Positions 1 through 10,522 of a stretch of DNA of 64,000 bases are shown here, in pieces. The stretch is from Petrolisthes cinctipes (taxonomy: Eukaryota; Arthropoda; Malacostraca; Decapoda; Porcellanidae), in the NCBI GenBank assembly GCA_033782935.1, contig JAWQEG010001220.1, forward strand, positions 744,001 to 808,000, in the 5' to 3' direction. Within the stretch, counting starts at the first letter, position 1. The number at the start of each line of letters is the position of its first letter. Below the pieces are notes generated by a model. It was given only the letters and a program-made list of their open reading frames with translations. It did no database searches and was not told where the DNA came from. Both the position numbers and the translations under genes were made by a program.

Positions 1-1960
1 AATATCGAATTTAAGGGTGTTTTGGGCCTGAATTTGAGATATCGACTTTGGGCACCTAAAATATCGATTTTTAGCATGTTTTGGGCCTATATTTTGAAAA
101 TATTCTAGCACTAAGTAGGCATGTACAGATCACTTTTGGGACCCCAAAATATCGAATTTTCGGGTGTTTTGAGCCTGAATTTGAAATATAAACGGGTACA
201 GATGATGCATGCACTTATCGACTTTGGACACTTAAAATATCGATTTTTAGCATGTTTTGAGCCTATATTTTGAAAAAATTCTAGCACTGAGTAGGCATGT
301 ACAGATCGCTTCTGGGACCCAAAAATATCGAATTTTTGGGTGTTTTGAGGTTAAATTTGGGATATAAACGGGTACAGAAGATGCATTTACATATCGACTT
401 TTGGGCACCTAAAAGATCGATTTTCAGTATGTTTTGAGCCTGTATTTTGAAAATACTTTAACACGGAGTAGGCATGTACAGTTCCCTTCTGGGACCCCAA
501 AATATCGAATTTTAGGGTGTTTTGGGCCTGTATTTGAGATATCGACTTTGGGCACCTAAAATATCGGTTTTTTAGCATGCTTTGGGCCTATATTTTGAAA
601 ATATTCTAGCACTAAGTAGGCATGTACAGATCACTTCTGGGACCCCAAAATATCAAATTTTCGGGTGTTTTGAGCCTGAATTTGAGATATAAACGGATAC
701 AGATGATGCATGCACATATCGACTTTGGACACTTAAAATATCGATTTTTAGCATGTTTTGAGCCTATATTTAAAAAAAATTCTAGCACTGAGTAGGCATG
801 TACAGATCGCTTCTGGGACCCAAAAATGTCGAATTTTCGGGTGTTTTGAGGTTAAATTTGGGATATAAACGGGTGCAGAAGATGCATACACATGCTGACT
901 TAGGTCACCCAAAATATGGATTTTCAGCTTGTTTTGGGGCTGTATTTTGAAAATACTCTAACACGGAGTAAGCAAGTATAGATCGCTTCTGGGACCCCAA
1001 AATATCGAATTTTCGGGTGTTTTGAGCCTGAATTTGAGATATAAACGGGTACAGAAGATTCATCCACACATCGACTTTTGGGCACCGAAAAGATCGATTT
1101 TCAGTATGTTTTGGGCCTGTATATTGAAAATACTCTAACACGGAATAGGCATGTACAGATCGCTTCTGGGACCCCAAAATATCGAATTTTTGGGTGTTTT
1201 GGGCTTGAAATTGATATATCGACTTTGGGCACCTAAAATATCGATTTTTTTGCATGTTTTGGGCCTATATTTTGAAAATATTCTAGCACTGAGTAGGCAT
1301 GTACAGATCGCTTCTGAGACCCCAAAATATCGAAATTTAGGGTGTTTGGAGCCTAAATTTGAGATATAAACGGGTACAGAAGATGCATGCACATATCGAC
1401 TTTTGGTCATCTAAACTATCGATTTTGAGCATGTTTTGGGTCTGTATCTTGAAAACATTCTAACTAGGAGTAGGGATGTACAGATCGCTTCTGGGACCCA
1501 AAAATATCGAATTTTCGGGTGTTTTGAGCCTGAATTTGAGATATAAACGGGTACAGAAGATGCATGCACATATCGACTTTGGACACTTAAAATATCGATT
1601 TTCAGCATGGTTTGGGCCTGTATTTTGAAAACATTCTAGCACTGAGTAGGCATGTACAGATCGCTTCTGGGACCCCAAAATACCGAATTTTTGGGTGTTT
1701 TGGACCTGAATTTGATATATCGACTTCGGGCACCTAAAATATCGAATTTTAGCATGTTTTCGGCCTATATTTTGAAAATATTCTAGCACTAAGTACAAAT
1801 CACTTCTGGGACCCCAAAATATCGAATTTTCGGGTGTTTTGAGCCTGAATTTGAGATATAAACGGGTACAGAAGATGCACACACATATCGACTTTGGACA
1901 CTTAAAATATCGATGTTTAGCATGTTTTGAGCCTATATTTTGATAAAATTCTAGCACTGA
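1..1960 (+). repeat. First copy of a 3.65-kb-spaced segmental duplication
   Basis: The order of monomer classes and many private variants here recur 3,649 bp downstream. Landmarks at 121, 297, 474, 622, 798, 974 and 1,151 match 3,770, 3,946, 4,123, 4,271, 4,447, 4,623 and 4,800. Shared private variants include GCAAGTATAG and ATCGGTTTTTTAGC. The copy is less perfect than the other duplications in the window, with scattered substitutions and 1-bp indels. The window begins inside a class S monomer, so the duplication may extend upstream. Confidence 0.88.
1791..1800 (+). other. 8-bp deletion in a class S monomer
   Basis: AAGTACAAATCAC replaces the usual AAGTAGGCATGTACAGATCAC. The missing 8 bp are bounded by GTA direct repeats, which fits slippage. 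The corresponding monomer of the other copy (near 5,441-5,450) is intact, so the deletion arose after, or was exchanged independently of, the 3.65-kb duplication. Confidence 0.9.
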
Positions 1961-3649
1961 GTAGGCATGTACAGATCGCTTCTGGGACCCAAAAATACCG
2001 AATTTTCGGGTGTTTTGAGCCTGAATTTGAGATATAAACGGGTACAGAAGATGCACGCACATATCGATTTTGGACACTTAAAATATCGATTTTCAGCATG
2101 TTTTGGGCCTGTATTTTGAAAACATTCTAGCACTGACTAGACATGTACAGATCGCTTCTGGGACCCAAAATTATCAAATTTTCGGGTGTTTGAGGTTGAA
2201 TTTGAGATATAAACGAGTGCAGAAGATGCATACACATGTTGACTTTGGGCACCTAAAATATCGATTTTCAGCATGTTTTGGGCCTGCATCTGAGTAGGCA
2301 TGTACAGATCGCTTCTGGGACCCCAAAATATCGAATTTTCGGGTGTTTGGAGCCTGAATTTGAGATATAAACCGGTACAGAAGATGCATCCACATATCGA
2401 CTATTGGGCACGTAAAAGATCGATTTTCAGTATGCTTTGGGCCTGTATTTTGAAAATGCTCTAACACGGAGTAGGCATGTACAGTTCGCTTCTGGGACCC
2501 CAAAATATCGAATTTTCGGGTGTTTTGGGCCTGAATTTGAAATATCGAATATGGGCACCTAAAATATCAATTTTTAGCATGTTTTGGGCCTATATTTTGA
2601 AAATATTCTAGCACTGAGTAGGCATGTACAGATCGCTTCTGGGACCCCAAAATATCGAATTTTCGGGTGTTTGGAGCCTGAATTTGAGATATAAACGGGT
2701 ACAGAAGATGCATGCACATATCGACTTTTGGGCACCTAAAATATCGATTTTGAGCATGTTTTAGGTCTGTATCTTGAAAACATTCTAACTAGGAGTAGGG
2801 ATGTACAAATCGCTTCTAGGACCCAAAAATACCGAATTTTAGCGTGTTTTGAGCCAGAATTTGAGATATAAACGGGTACAGAAGATGCATGCACATATTG
2901 ACTTTGGGCACCTAAAATATCGATTTTCAGCGTGTTTTGGGCCTGTATTTTGAAAATACTCTAACTAGGAGTAGGCATGTACAGATCGCTTCTGAGACCC
3001 AAAAATATCGAATTTTCGGGTGTTTTGAGCCTGAATTTGAGATATAAACGGGTACAGAAGATGCATGCACATATCGACTTTTGGGCACCTAAAAGATCGA
3101 TTTTCAGTATGTTTTGGGCCTGTATTTTGAAAATACTCTACCACGGAGTAGGCATGTACAGTTCGCTTCTGGGACCCCGAAATATCGAATTTTCGGGTGT
3201 TTTTGGCCTGAATTTGAAATATCGACTTTGGGCACCTAAAATATCGATTTTGAGCATGTTTTGGGTCTGTATCTTGAAAATATTCTAACTAGGAGTAGAG
3301 TTGTACAGATCGCTTCTAGGACCCAAAAATACCGAATTTTCGGGTGTTTTGAGCCTGAATTTGAGATATAAACGGTACAGAAGATGCATGCACATATTGA
3401 CTTTGGGCACCTAAAATATCGATTTTCAGCATGTTTTGGGCCTGTATATTGAAAATACCCTAAAACGGAGTAGGCATGTACAGATCACTTCTGGGACCCC
3501 AAAATATCAAATTTTTGGGTGTTTTTGGACTGAATTTGAGATATCGACTTTGGGCACATAAAATATCGATTTTTAGCATGTTTTGGGCCTGTATTTTGAA
3601 AATACTCTAGCACTGAGTAGGCATGTACAGTTCGCTTCTGGGACCCCAA
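1961..3649 (+). repeat. Mixed satellite monomers between the two 3.65-kb-spaced copies
   Basis: Class order by landmark is L (2,143), C (2,300), L (2,477), S (2,624), L (2,801), L (2,977), L (3,154), S (3,301), L (3,476), S (3,623). The L-C-L-S cassette at 1,967-2,624 is the commonest arrangement around C monomers in the window. The last S is directly followed by another S ending at 3,770. No gene or other element is present. Confidence 0.9.
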
Positions 3650-3770
3650 AATATCGAATTTAAGGGTGTTTTGGGCCTGTATTTGAGATATCGACTTTGG
3701 GCACCTAAAATATCGATTTTTAGCATGTTTTGGGCCTATATTTTGAAAATATTCTAGCACTAAGTAGGCA
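3477..3770 (+). repeat. Only S-S monomer doublet seen in the window
   Basis: Two 147-bp monomers follow each other directly (landmarks 3,476, 3,623 and 3,770). Everywhere else I found an L or C between two S monomers. The doublet sits exactly where the second copy of the 3,649-bp-spaced duplication begins, so it is probably the crossover seam. Confidence 0.85.
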
Positions 3771-5623
3771 TGTACAGATCACTTCTTGGACCCCAAAATA
3801 TCGAATTTTTGGGTGTTTTGAGCCTGAATTTGAAATATAAACGGGTACAGATGATGCATGCACTTATCGACTTTGGACACTTAAAATATCGATTTTTAGC
3901 ATGTTTTGAGCTTATATTTTGAAAAAATTCTAGCACTGAGTAGGCATGTACAGATCGCTTCTGGGACCCAAAAATATCGAACTTTTGGGTGTTTTGAGGT
4001 TAAATTTGGGATATAAACGGGTACAGAAGATGCATTTACATATCGACTTTTGGGCACCTAAAAGATCGATTTTCAGTATGTTTTGAGCCTGTATTTTGAA
4101 AATACTCTAATATGGAGTAGGCATGTACAGTTCCCTTCTGGGACCCCAAAATATCGAATTTTAGGGTGTTTTGGGCCTGTATTTGAGATATCGACTTTAG
4201 GCACCTAAAATATCGGTTTTTTAGCATGCTTTGGGCCTATATTTTGAAAATATTCTAGCACTAAGTAGGCATGTACAGATCACTTCTGGGACCCCAAAAT
4301 ATCAAATTTTCGGGTGTTTTGAGCCTGAATTTGAGATATAAACGGGTACAGATGATGCATGCACATATCGACTTTGGACACTTAAAATATCGATTTTTAG
4401 CATGTTTTGAGCCTATATTTTAAAAAAATTCTAGCACTGAGTAGGCATGTACAGATCGCTTCTGGGACCCAAAAATGTCGAATTTTCGGGTGTTTTGAGG
4501 TTGAATTTGGGATATAAACGGGTGCAGAAGATGCATACACATGTTGACTTAGGTCACCTAAAATATCGATTTTGAGCTTGTTTTGGGCCTGTATTTTGAA
4601 AATACTCTAACACGGAGTAAGCAAGTATAGATCGCTTCTGGGACCCCAAAATATCGAATTTTCGGGTGTTTTGAGCCTGAATTTGAGATATAAACGGGTA
4701 CAGAAGATTCATCCACATATCGACTTTTGGGCACCGAAAAGATCGATTTTCAGTATGTTTTGGGCCTGTATATTGAAAATACTCTAACACGGAATAGGCA
4801 TGTACAGATCGCTTCTGGGACCCAAAAATATCGAATTTTTGGGTGTTTTGGGCCTGAATTAGATATAGCGACTTTGGGCACCTAAAATATCGATTTTAAG
4901 CATGTCTTGGGCCTATATTTTGAAAATATTCTAGCACTGAGTAGGCATGTACAGATCGCTTCTGGGACCCCAAAATATCGAATTTTCGGGTGTTTTGAGC
5001 CTAAATTTGAGATATAAACGGGTACAGAAGATGCATGCACATATCGACTTTTGGGCATCTAAACTATCGATTTTGAGCATGTTTTGGGTCTGTATCTTGA
5101 AAACATTCTAACTAGGAGTAGGGATGTACAGATCGCTTCTGGGACCCAAAGATACCGAATTTTCGGGTGTTTTGAGCCTGAATTTGAGATATAAACGGGT
5201 ACAGAAGATGCATGCACATATCGACTTTGGACACTTAAAATATCGATTTTCAGCATGGTTTGGGCCTGTATTTTGAAAACATTCTAGCACTGAGTAGGCA
5301 TGTACAGATCGCTTCTGGGACCCCAAAATATCGAGTTTTTGGGTGTTTTGGACCTGAATTTGAGATATCGACTTTGGGCACCTAAAAATTTCGATTTTAG
5401 CATGTTTTGGGCCTATATTTTGAAAATATTCTAGCACTAAGTAGGCATGTACAGATCACTTCTGGGACCCAAAAATATCGAAGTTTCGGGTGTTTTGAGC
5501 CTGAATTTGAGATATAAACGGGTACAGATGATGTATGCACATATCGACTTTGGACACTTAAAATATCGATTTTTAGCATGTTTTGAGCCTATATTTTGAA
5601 AAAATTCTAGCACTGATTAGGCA
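3650..5623 (+). repeat. Second copy of the 3.65-kb-spaced segmental duplication
   Basis: Matches 1-1,960 with an offset of 3,648-3,649 bp. It keeps the same class order L L S L L L S L L S L. The final monomer is more diverged. Downstream the two copies part because this side has one extra L monomer (ending near 5,799, with GTAAACAAGTAC) before the C-containing cassette. Confidence 0.88.
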
Positions 5624-7325
5624 TGTACAGATCGCTTCTGGGACCCAAAAATATCGAATTTTCCGGTGTTTTGAGGTTGAATTTGGGATATAAACGGGTG
5701 CAGAATATGCATACACATGTTGACATTGGTCACCTAAAATATCGATTTTCAGCTTGTTTTGGGCCTGTATTTTGAAAATACTCTAACATGGAGTAAACAA
5801 GTACAGATCGCTTCTGGGACCCCAAAATATCGAATTTTCGGGTGTTTTGAGTCTGAATTTGAGATATAAACGGGTACAGAAGATGCATGCACATATCGAC
5901 TTTGGACACTTAAAATATCGATTTTCATCATGTTTTGAGCCTATATTTTGAAAACATTCTAGCACTGACTAGACATGTACAGATCGCTTCTGGGACCCAA
6001 AATTATCAAATTTTCGGGTGTTTTGAGGTTGAATTTGAGATATAAACGAGTGCAGAAGATGCATACACATGTTGACTTTGTGCACCTAAAATATCTTTTT
6101 TCATCATGTTTTGGGCCTGCATCTGAGTAGGCATGTACAGATCGCTTCTGGGACCCCAAAATATCGAATTTTCGGGTGTTTTGAGCCTGAATTTGAGATA
6201 TAAACGGGTACAGAAGATGCATGCACATATCGACTTTTGGGCACCTAAAAGATCGATTTTCAGTATGTTTTGGGCCTGTATTTTGAAAATACTCTAACAC
6301 GGAGTAGGCATATACAGTTCGCTTCAGGGACCCCAAAATATCGAATTTTCGGGTGTTTTGGGCCTGAATTTGAAATATCGACTTTGGGCACCTAAAATAT
6401 CGATTTTTAGCATGTTTTGGGCCTATATTTTGAAAATATTCTAGCATTGAGTAGGCATGTACAGATCGCTACTGGGACCCAAAAATATCGAATTTTTGGG
6501 TGTTTTTAGCCTGAATTTGAGATATAAACGGGTACAGAAGATGCATGCACATATCGACTTTGGACACTTAAAATATCGATTTTTAGCATGTTTTGAGCCT
6601 ATATTTTGAAAACATTCCAGCACTGACTAGACATGTACAGATCGATTCTAGGACCCAAAAATATCGAATTTTCGGGTGTTTTGAGGTTAAATTTGGGATA
6701 TAAACGGGTACAGAAGTTGCATTTACATATCGACTTTTGTGCACCTAAGAGATCGATTTTGAGCATGTTTTGGGTCTGTATCTTGAAAACATTCTAACTA
6801 GGAGTAGGGATGTACAGATCGCTTCTGGGACACAAAAATACCGAATTTTCGGGTGTTTTGAGCCTGAATTTGAGATATAAACGGGTACAGAAGATGCATG
6901 CACATATCGACTTTGGACACTTAAAATATCGATTTTCATCATGTTTTGGGCCTGTATTTTGAAAACATTCTAGCACTGAGTAAGCATGTACAGATCGCTT
7001 CTGGGACCCCAAAATATCGAATTTTCGGGTGTTTTGAGCCTGAATTTGAGATATAAACGGGTACAGAAGATGCATGCACATATCGACTTTTGGGCACCTA
7101 AAATATCGATTTTGAGCATGTTTTGGGTCTGTATCTTGAAAACATTCTAACTAGGAGTAGGGATGTACAGATCGCTTCTGGGACCCCAAAATATCGAATT
7201 TTCGGGTGTTTTGGGCCTGAATTTGAAATATCGACTTTGGGCACCTAAAATATCGATTTTAGCATGTTTTGGGCCTATATTTTGAAAATATTCTAGCACT
7301 GAGTAGGCATGTACAGATCGCTTCT

Positions 7326-7414
7326 GGGACCCCAAAATATCGAATTTTCGGGTGTTTTGAGCCTGAATTTGAGATATAAACGGGTACAGAAGATGCATGC
7401 ACATATCGACTTTT
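7326..7414 (+). repeat. Left half-monomer (89 bp) of the reference unit
   Basis: This segment aligns along its whole length with the next 88 bp. The shared blocks in order are GGG..CC, AAAATATCGA followed by TTTT, TGTTTTG.GCCTG, a TTTGA.A.ATA-like stretch, GCATG.ACA.ATCG and C.TT.T. The 29-bp tract lost in class S monomers lies in the 3' part of this half. See the finding on the ancestral dimer. Confidence 0.8.
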
Positions 7415-7502
7415 GGGCACCTAAAATATCGATTTTGAGCATGTTTTGGGTCTGTATCTTGAAAACATTCTAACTAGGAGTAGGGATGTACAGATCGCTT
7501 CT
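7415..7502 (+). repeat. Right half-monomer (88 bp) of the reference unit
   Basis: Diverged paralogue of the preceding 89 bp within the same monomer. It keeps GGGCACCTAAAATATCGA, the TGTTTTG core and the TGTACAGATCGCTTCT end. By eye roughly two thirds of positions match after a few single-base gaps. The tract lost in class C monomers lies in the middle of this half. Confidence 0.8.
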
Positions 7503-8160
7503 AGGACCCCAAAATATCGAATTTTCGGGTGTTTTGAGCCTGAATTTGAGATATAAACGGGTACAGAAGATGCATGCACATATTTACTTTGGGCAGCTAA
7601 AATATCGATTTTCAGAATGTTTTGGGCCTGTATTTAGAAAATACTCTAACTAGGAGTAGGCATGTACAGATCGATTCTGGGACCCCAGAATATCGAATTT
7701 TCGGGTGTTTTGGGCCTGAATTTGAAATATCGACTTTGTGCACCTAAAATATCGATTTTAGCATGTTTTGGGCCAATTTTTTGAAAATATTCTAGCACTG
7801 AGTAGGCATGTACAGATCGCTTCTGGGACCCAAAAATATCGAATTTTCGGGTGTTTTGAGCCTGAATTTGAGATATAAACGGGTACAGAAGATGCATGCA
7901 CATATCGACTTTGGACATTTAAAATTTCGATTTTTAGCATGTTTTGAGCCTGTATTTTGAAAACATTCTAGCACTGACTAGACATGTACAGATCGCTTCT
8001 GGGACCCAAAATTTTCGAATTTTCGGGTGTTTTGAGGTTGAATTTGAGATATAAACGAGTGCAGAAGATGCATACACATGTTCAATTTGGGTACCTAAAA
8101 TATCGATTTTTAGCATGTTTTGAGCCTATATTTTGAAAAAATTCTAGCACTGAGTATGCA

Positions 8161-9160
8161 TGTACAGATCGCTTCTGGAGTCCAAAAATATCGAATTTTC
8201 GGGTGTTTTGAGGTTAAATTTGGGATATAAACGGGTGCAGAAGATGAATGCACATATCGACTTTTGGGCACCTAAAAGATCGATTTTCAGTATGTTTTGA
8301 GCCTGTATTTTGAAAATACTCTAACACGGAGTAAGCATGTACAGTTCGCTTCTGGGACCCCAAAATATCGAATTTTCGGGTGTTTTGGGCCTGAATTTGA
8401 GATATCGACTTTGGGCACCTAAAATATCGATTTTTAGCATGTTTTGGGCCTATATTTTGAAAATATTCTAGCACTGAGTATGCATGTACAGATCACTTCT
8501 GGAACCCCAAAATATCAAATTTTCGGGTGTTTTGAGCCTGAATCTGAGATATAAACGGGTACAGATGATGCATGCACATATCGACTTTGGACACTTAAAA
8601 TATCGATTTTTAGCATGTTTTGAGCCTATATTTTGAAAAAATTCTAGCACTGAGTAGGCATGTACAGATCGCTTCTTGGACCCAAAAATATCGAATTTTC
8701 GGGTGTTTTGAGGTTAAATTTGGGATATAAACGGGTACAGAAGATGCATGCACATATCGACTTTTGGGCACCTAAAAGATCGATTTTCAATATGTTTTGA
8801 GCCTGTATTTTGAAAATTCTCTAACACGGAGTAAGCATGTACAGTTCGCTTCTGGGACCCCAAAATATCGAATTTTCGGGTGTTTTGGGCCTGAATTTGA
8901 GATATCGACTTTGGGCACCTAAAATATCGATTTTTAGCATGTTTTGGGGCTATATTTTGAAAATATTCTTGCACTAAGTAGGCATCTACAGATCACTTCT
9001 GGGACCCCAAAATATCGAATTTTCGGGTGTTTTGAGCCTGAATTTGAGATATAAACGGGTACAGATAATGCATGCACATATCGACTTTGGACACTTAAAA
9101 TATCGATTTTTAGCATGTTTTGAGCCTATATTTTGAAAAAATTCTAGCACTCAGTATGCA
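8161..9160 (+). repeat. Tandem duplication of a 500-bp L-S-L trimer
   Basis: Two successive 500-bp trimers (177 + 147 + 176 bp) cover landmarks 8,160-8,660 and 8,660-9,160. The same pair occurs at 22,535-23,535. Only one trimer is present at 15,680-16,180. This copy-number difference explains 500-bp steps in the offsets between the related large blocks. Confidence 0.88.
8354..8500 (+). repeat. Reference short monomer (class S, 147 bp)
   Basis: Identical in layout to class L except that GAGATAT runs straight into CGACTTTGGGC. The intervening 29 bp (AAACGGGTACAGAAGATG through CACATAT) are missing. The flanking ATAT occurs on both sides of the missing tract in class L, so the junction keeps one copy. 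About 92 S monomers occur, scattered throughout, usually separated by one to three L monomers. Confidence 0.93.
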
Positions 9161-10522
9161 TGTACAGATCGCTTCTGGGGTCCAAAAATATCGAATTTTA
9201 GGGTGTTTTGAGTCTGAATTTGAGATATAAACGGGTACAGAAGATGCATGCACATATCGACTTTGGACACTTAAAATATCGATTTTTAGCATGTTTTGAG
9301 CCTATATTTTGAAAACATTCTAGCACTGACTAGACATGTACAGATCGCTTCAAAGACCCAAAATTATCAAATTTTCGGGTGTTTTGAGGTTGAATTTGAG
9401 ATATAAACGAGTGCAGATGATGCATACACATGTTGACTTTGGGCACCTAAAATATCGATTTTCAGCATGTTTTGGGCCTGCATCTGAGTAGGCATGAACA
9501 GATCGCTTCTGGGACCAAAAAATTACGAATTTTCGGGTGTTTGGAGCCTGAATTTGAGATATAAACGGGTACAGAAGATGCATTTACATATCGCCTTTTG
9601 GGCACCTAAAAGATCGATTTTCAGTATGTTTTGAGCCTGTATTTTGAAAATACTCTAACACGGAGTAGGCATGTACAGTACGCTTCTGGGACCCCAAAAT
9701 ATCGAATTTTCGGGTGTTTTGAGCCTGAATTTGAGATATAAACGGGTACAGAAGATGCATGCACATATCGACGATGGACACTTAAAATATTGATTTTTAG
9801 CATGTTTTGAGCCTATATTTTGAAAACATTCTAGCACTGAGTAGGCATGTACAGATCGCTTCTGGGACCCAAAAATATCGAATTTTCGGTGTTTTGAGGT
9901 TGAATTTGGGATATAAACGGGTGCAGAAGATGCATACACATGTTGACTTTGGTCACCTAAAATATCGATTTTCAGCTTGTTTTGGGACTGTATTTTGATA
10001 AATACTCTAACACGGAGTAAGCAAGTACAGATCGCTTCTGGGACCCCAAAATATCGAATTTTCGGGTGTTTTGAGCCTGAATTTGAGATATAAACGGGTA
10101 CAGAAGATGCATCCACTTATCGACTTTTGGGCACCTAAAAGATCGATTTTCAGTATGTTTTGGGCCTGTATATTGAAAATACTCTAACACGGAATAGGCA
10201 TGTACAGATCGCTTCTGGGACCCAAAAATATCGAATTTTTGGGTGTTTTTGGCCTGAATTTGAGATATCGACTTTGTGCACCTAAAATATCGATTTTTAG
10301 CATGTTTTGGGCCTATATTTTGAAAATATTCTAGCACTGAGTAGGCATGTACAGATCGCTTCTGGGACCCAAAAATATCGAATTTTCGGGAGTTTTGAGC
10401 CTGAATTTGAGATATAAACGGGTAAGAAGATGCATGCACATATTGACTTTAGGCACCTAAAATATCGATTTTCAGCATGTTTTGGGCCTGTATTTTGAAA
10501 ATACTCTAACTAGAAGTAGGCA
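8661..10522 (+). repeat. Isolated copy of the 11-mer higher-order repeat
   Basis: Class order is L177 S147 L176 L176 C158 L177 L176 L176 L177 S147 L175, matching the 1,863-bp HOR that is tandemly tripled at 23,036-28,623. Diagnostic variants are GGCATCTACAG, CGCTTCAAAGACC, GGCATGAACAG, TATCGCCTTTTGGG, ACAGTACGCTTC and TTTTGATAAATAC. The last monomer has GGGTAAGAAG (one base short), exactly as in the third copy of the tandem set. Confidence 0.92.

Larger units (their letters stand above)
7326..7502 (+). repeat. Reference long monomer (class L, 177 bp)
   Basis: A typical full-length unit, phased arbitrarily at GGGACCCC. It contains AAAATATCGAATTTTCGGG, TGTTTTGAGCCTG, AAACGGGTACAGAAGATG and CATGCACATATCGAC in its first half. 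Its second half holds TTTTGGGCACC, AAAATATCGATTTT, TGTTTTGGGTCTG and TAACTAGGAGTAGGGATG. The 176-bp form differs mainly by one T (GACTTTGGAC instead of GACTTTTGGGC). About two thirds of the monomers in the window belong to this class. Confidence 0.95.
5624..8160 (+). repeat. Mixed satellite block related to 13,000-15,680
   Basis: Landmarks are at 5,799, 5,975, 6,133 (C), 6,310, 6,457 (S), 6,633, 6,810, 6,986, 7,163, 7,309 (S), 7,486, 7,662, 7,808 (S), 7,984 and 8,160. The part 5,975-6,986 recurs 7,374 bp downstream. The part 7,163-8,160 recurs 7,520 bp downstream, because the later block holds S plus L where this block holds a single L. Shared oddities include AGGCATATACAG and CATTCCAGCACTG. 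Confidence 0.88.

Noticed and set aside
3477..3770. S-S doublet as an assembly error
   Set aside because: It is possible, but it coincides with a duplication seam and both monomers differ in sequence, so a biological crossover is at least as likely. Raw reads across 3,300-3,900 would settle it.
7326..7502. CENP-B box
   Set aside because: The best minus-strand candidate, TTCGATATTTTGGGG, misses two of the nine core positions of TTCGnnnnAnnCGGG as I recall it. This is too weak to call.
7326..7502. Promoter or terminator elements within the monomer
   Set aside because: AT-rich words such as AAAATATCG occur in every monomer, and nothing distinguishes any of them as a transcription signal.
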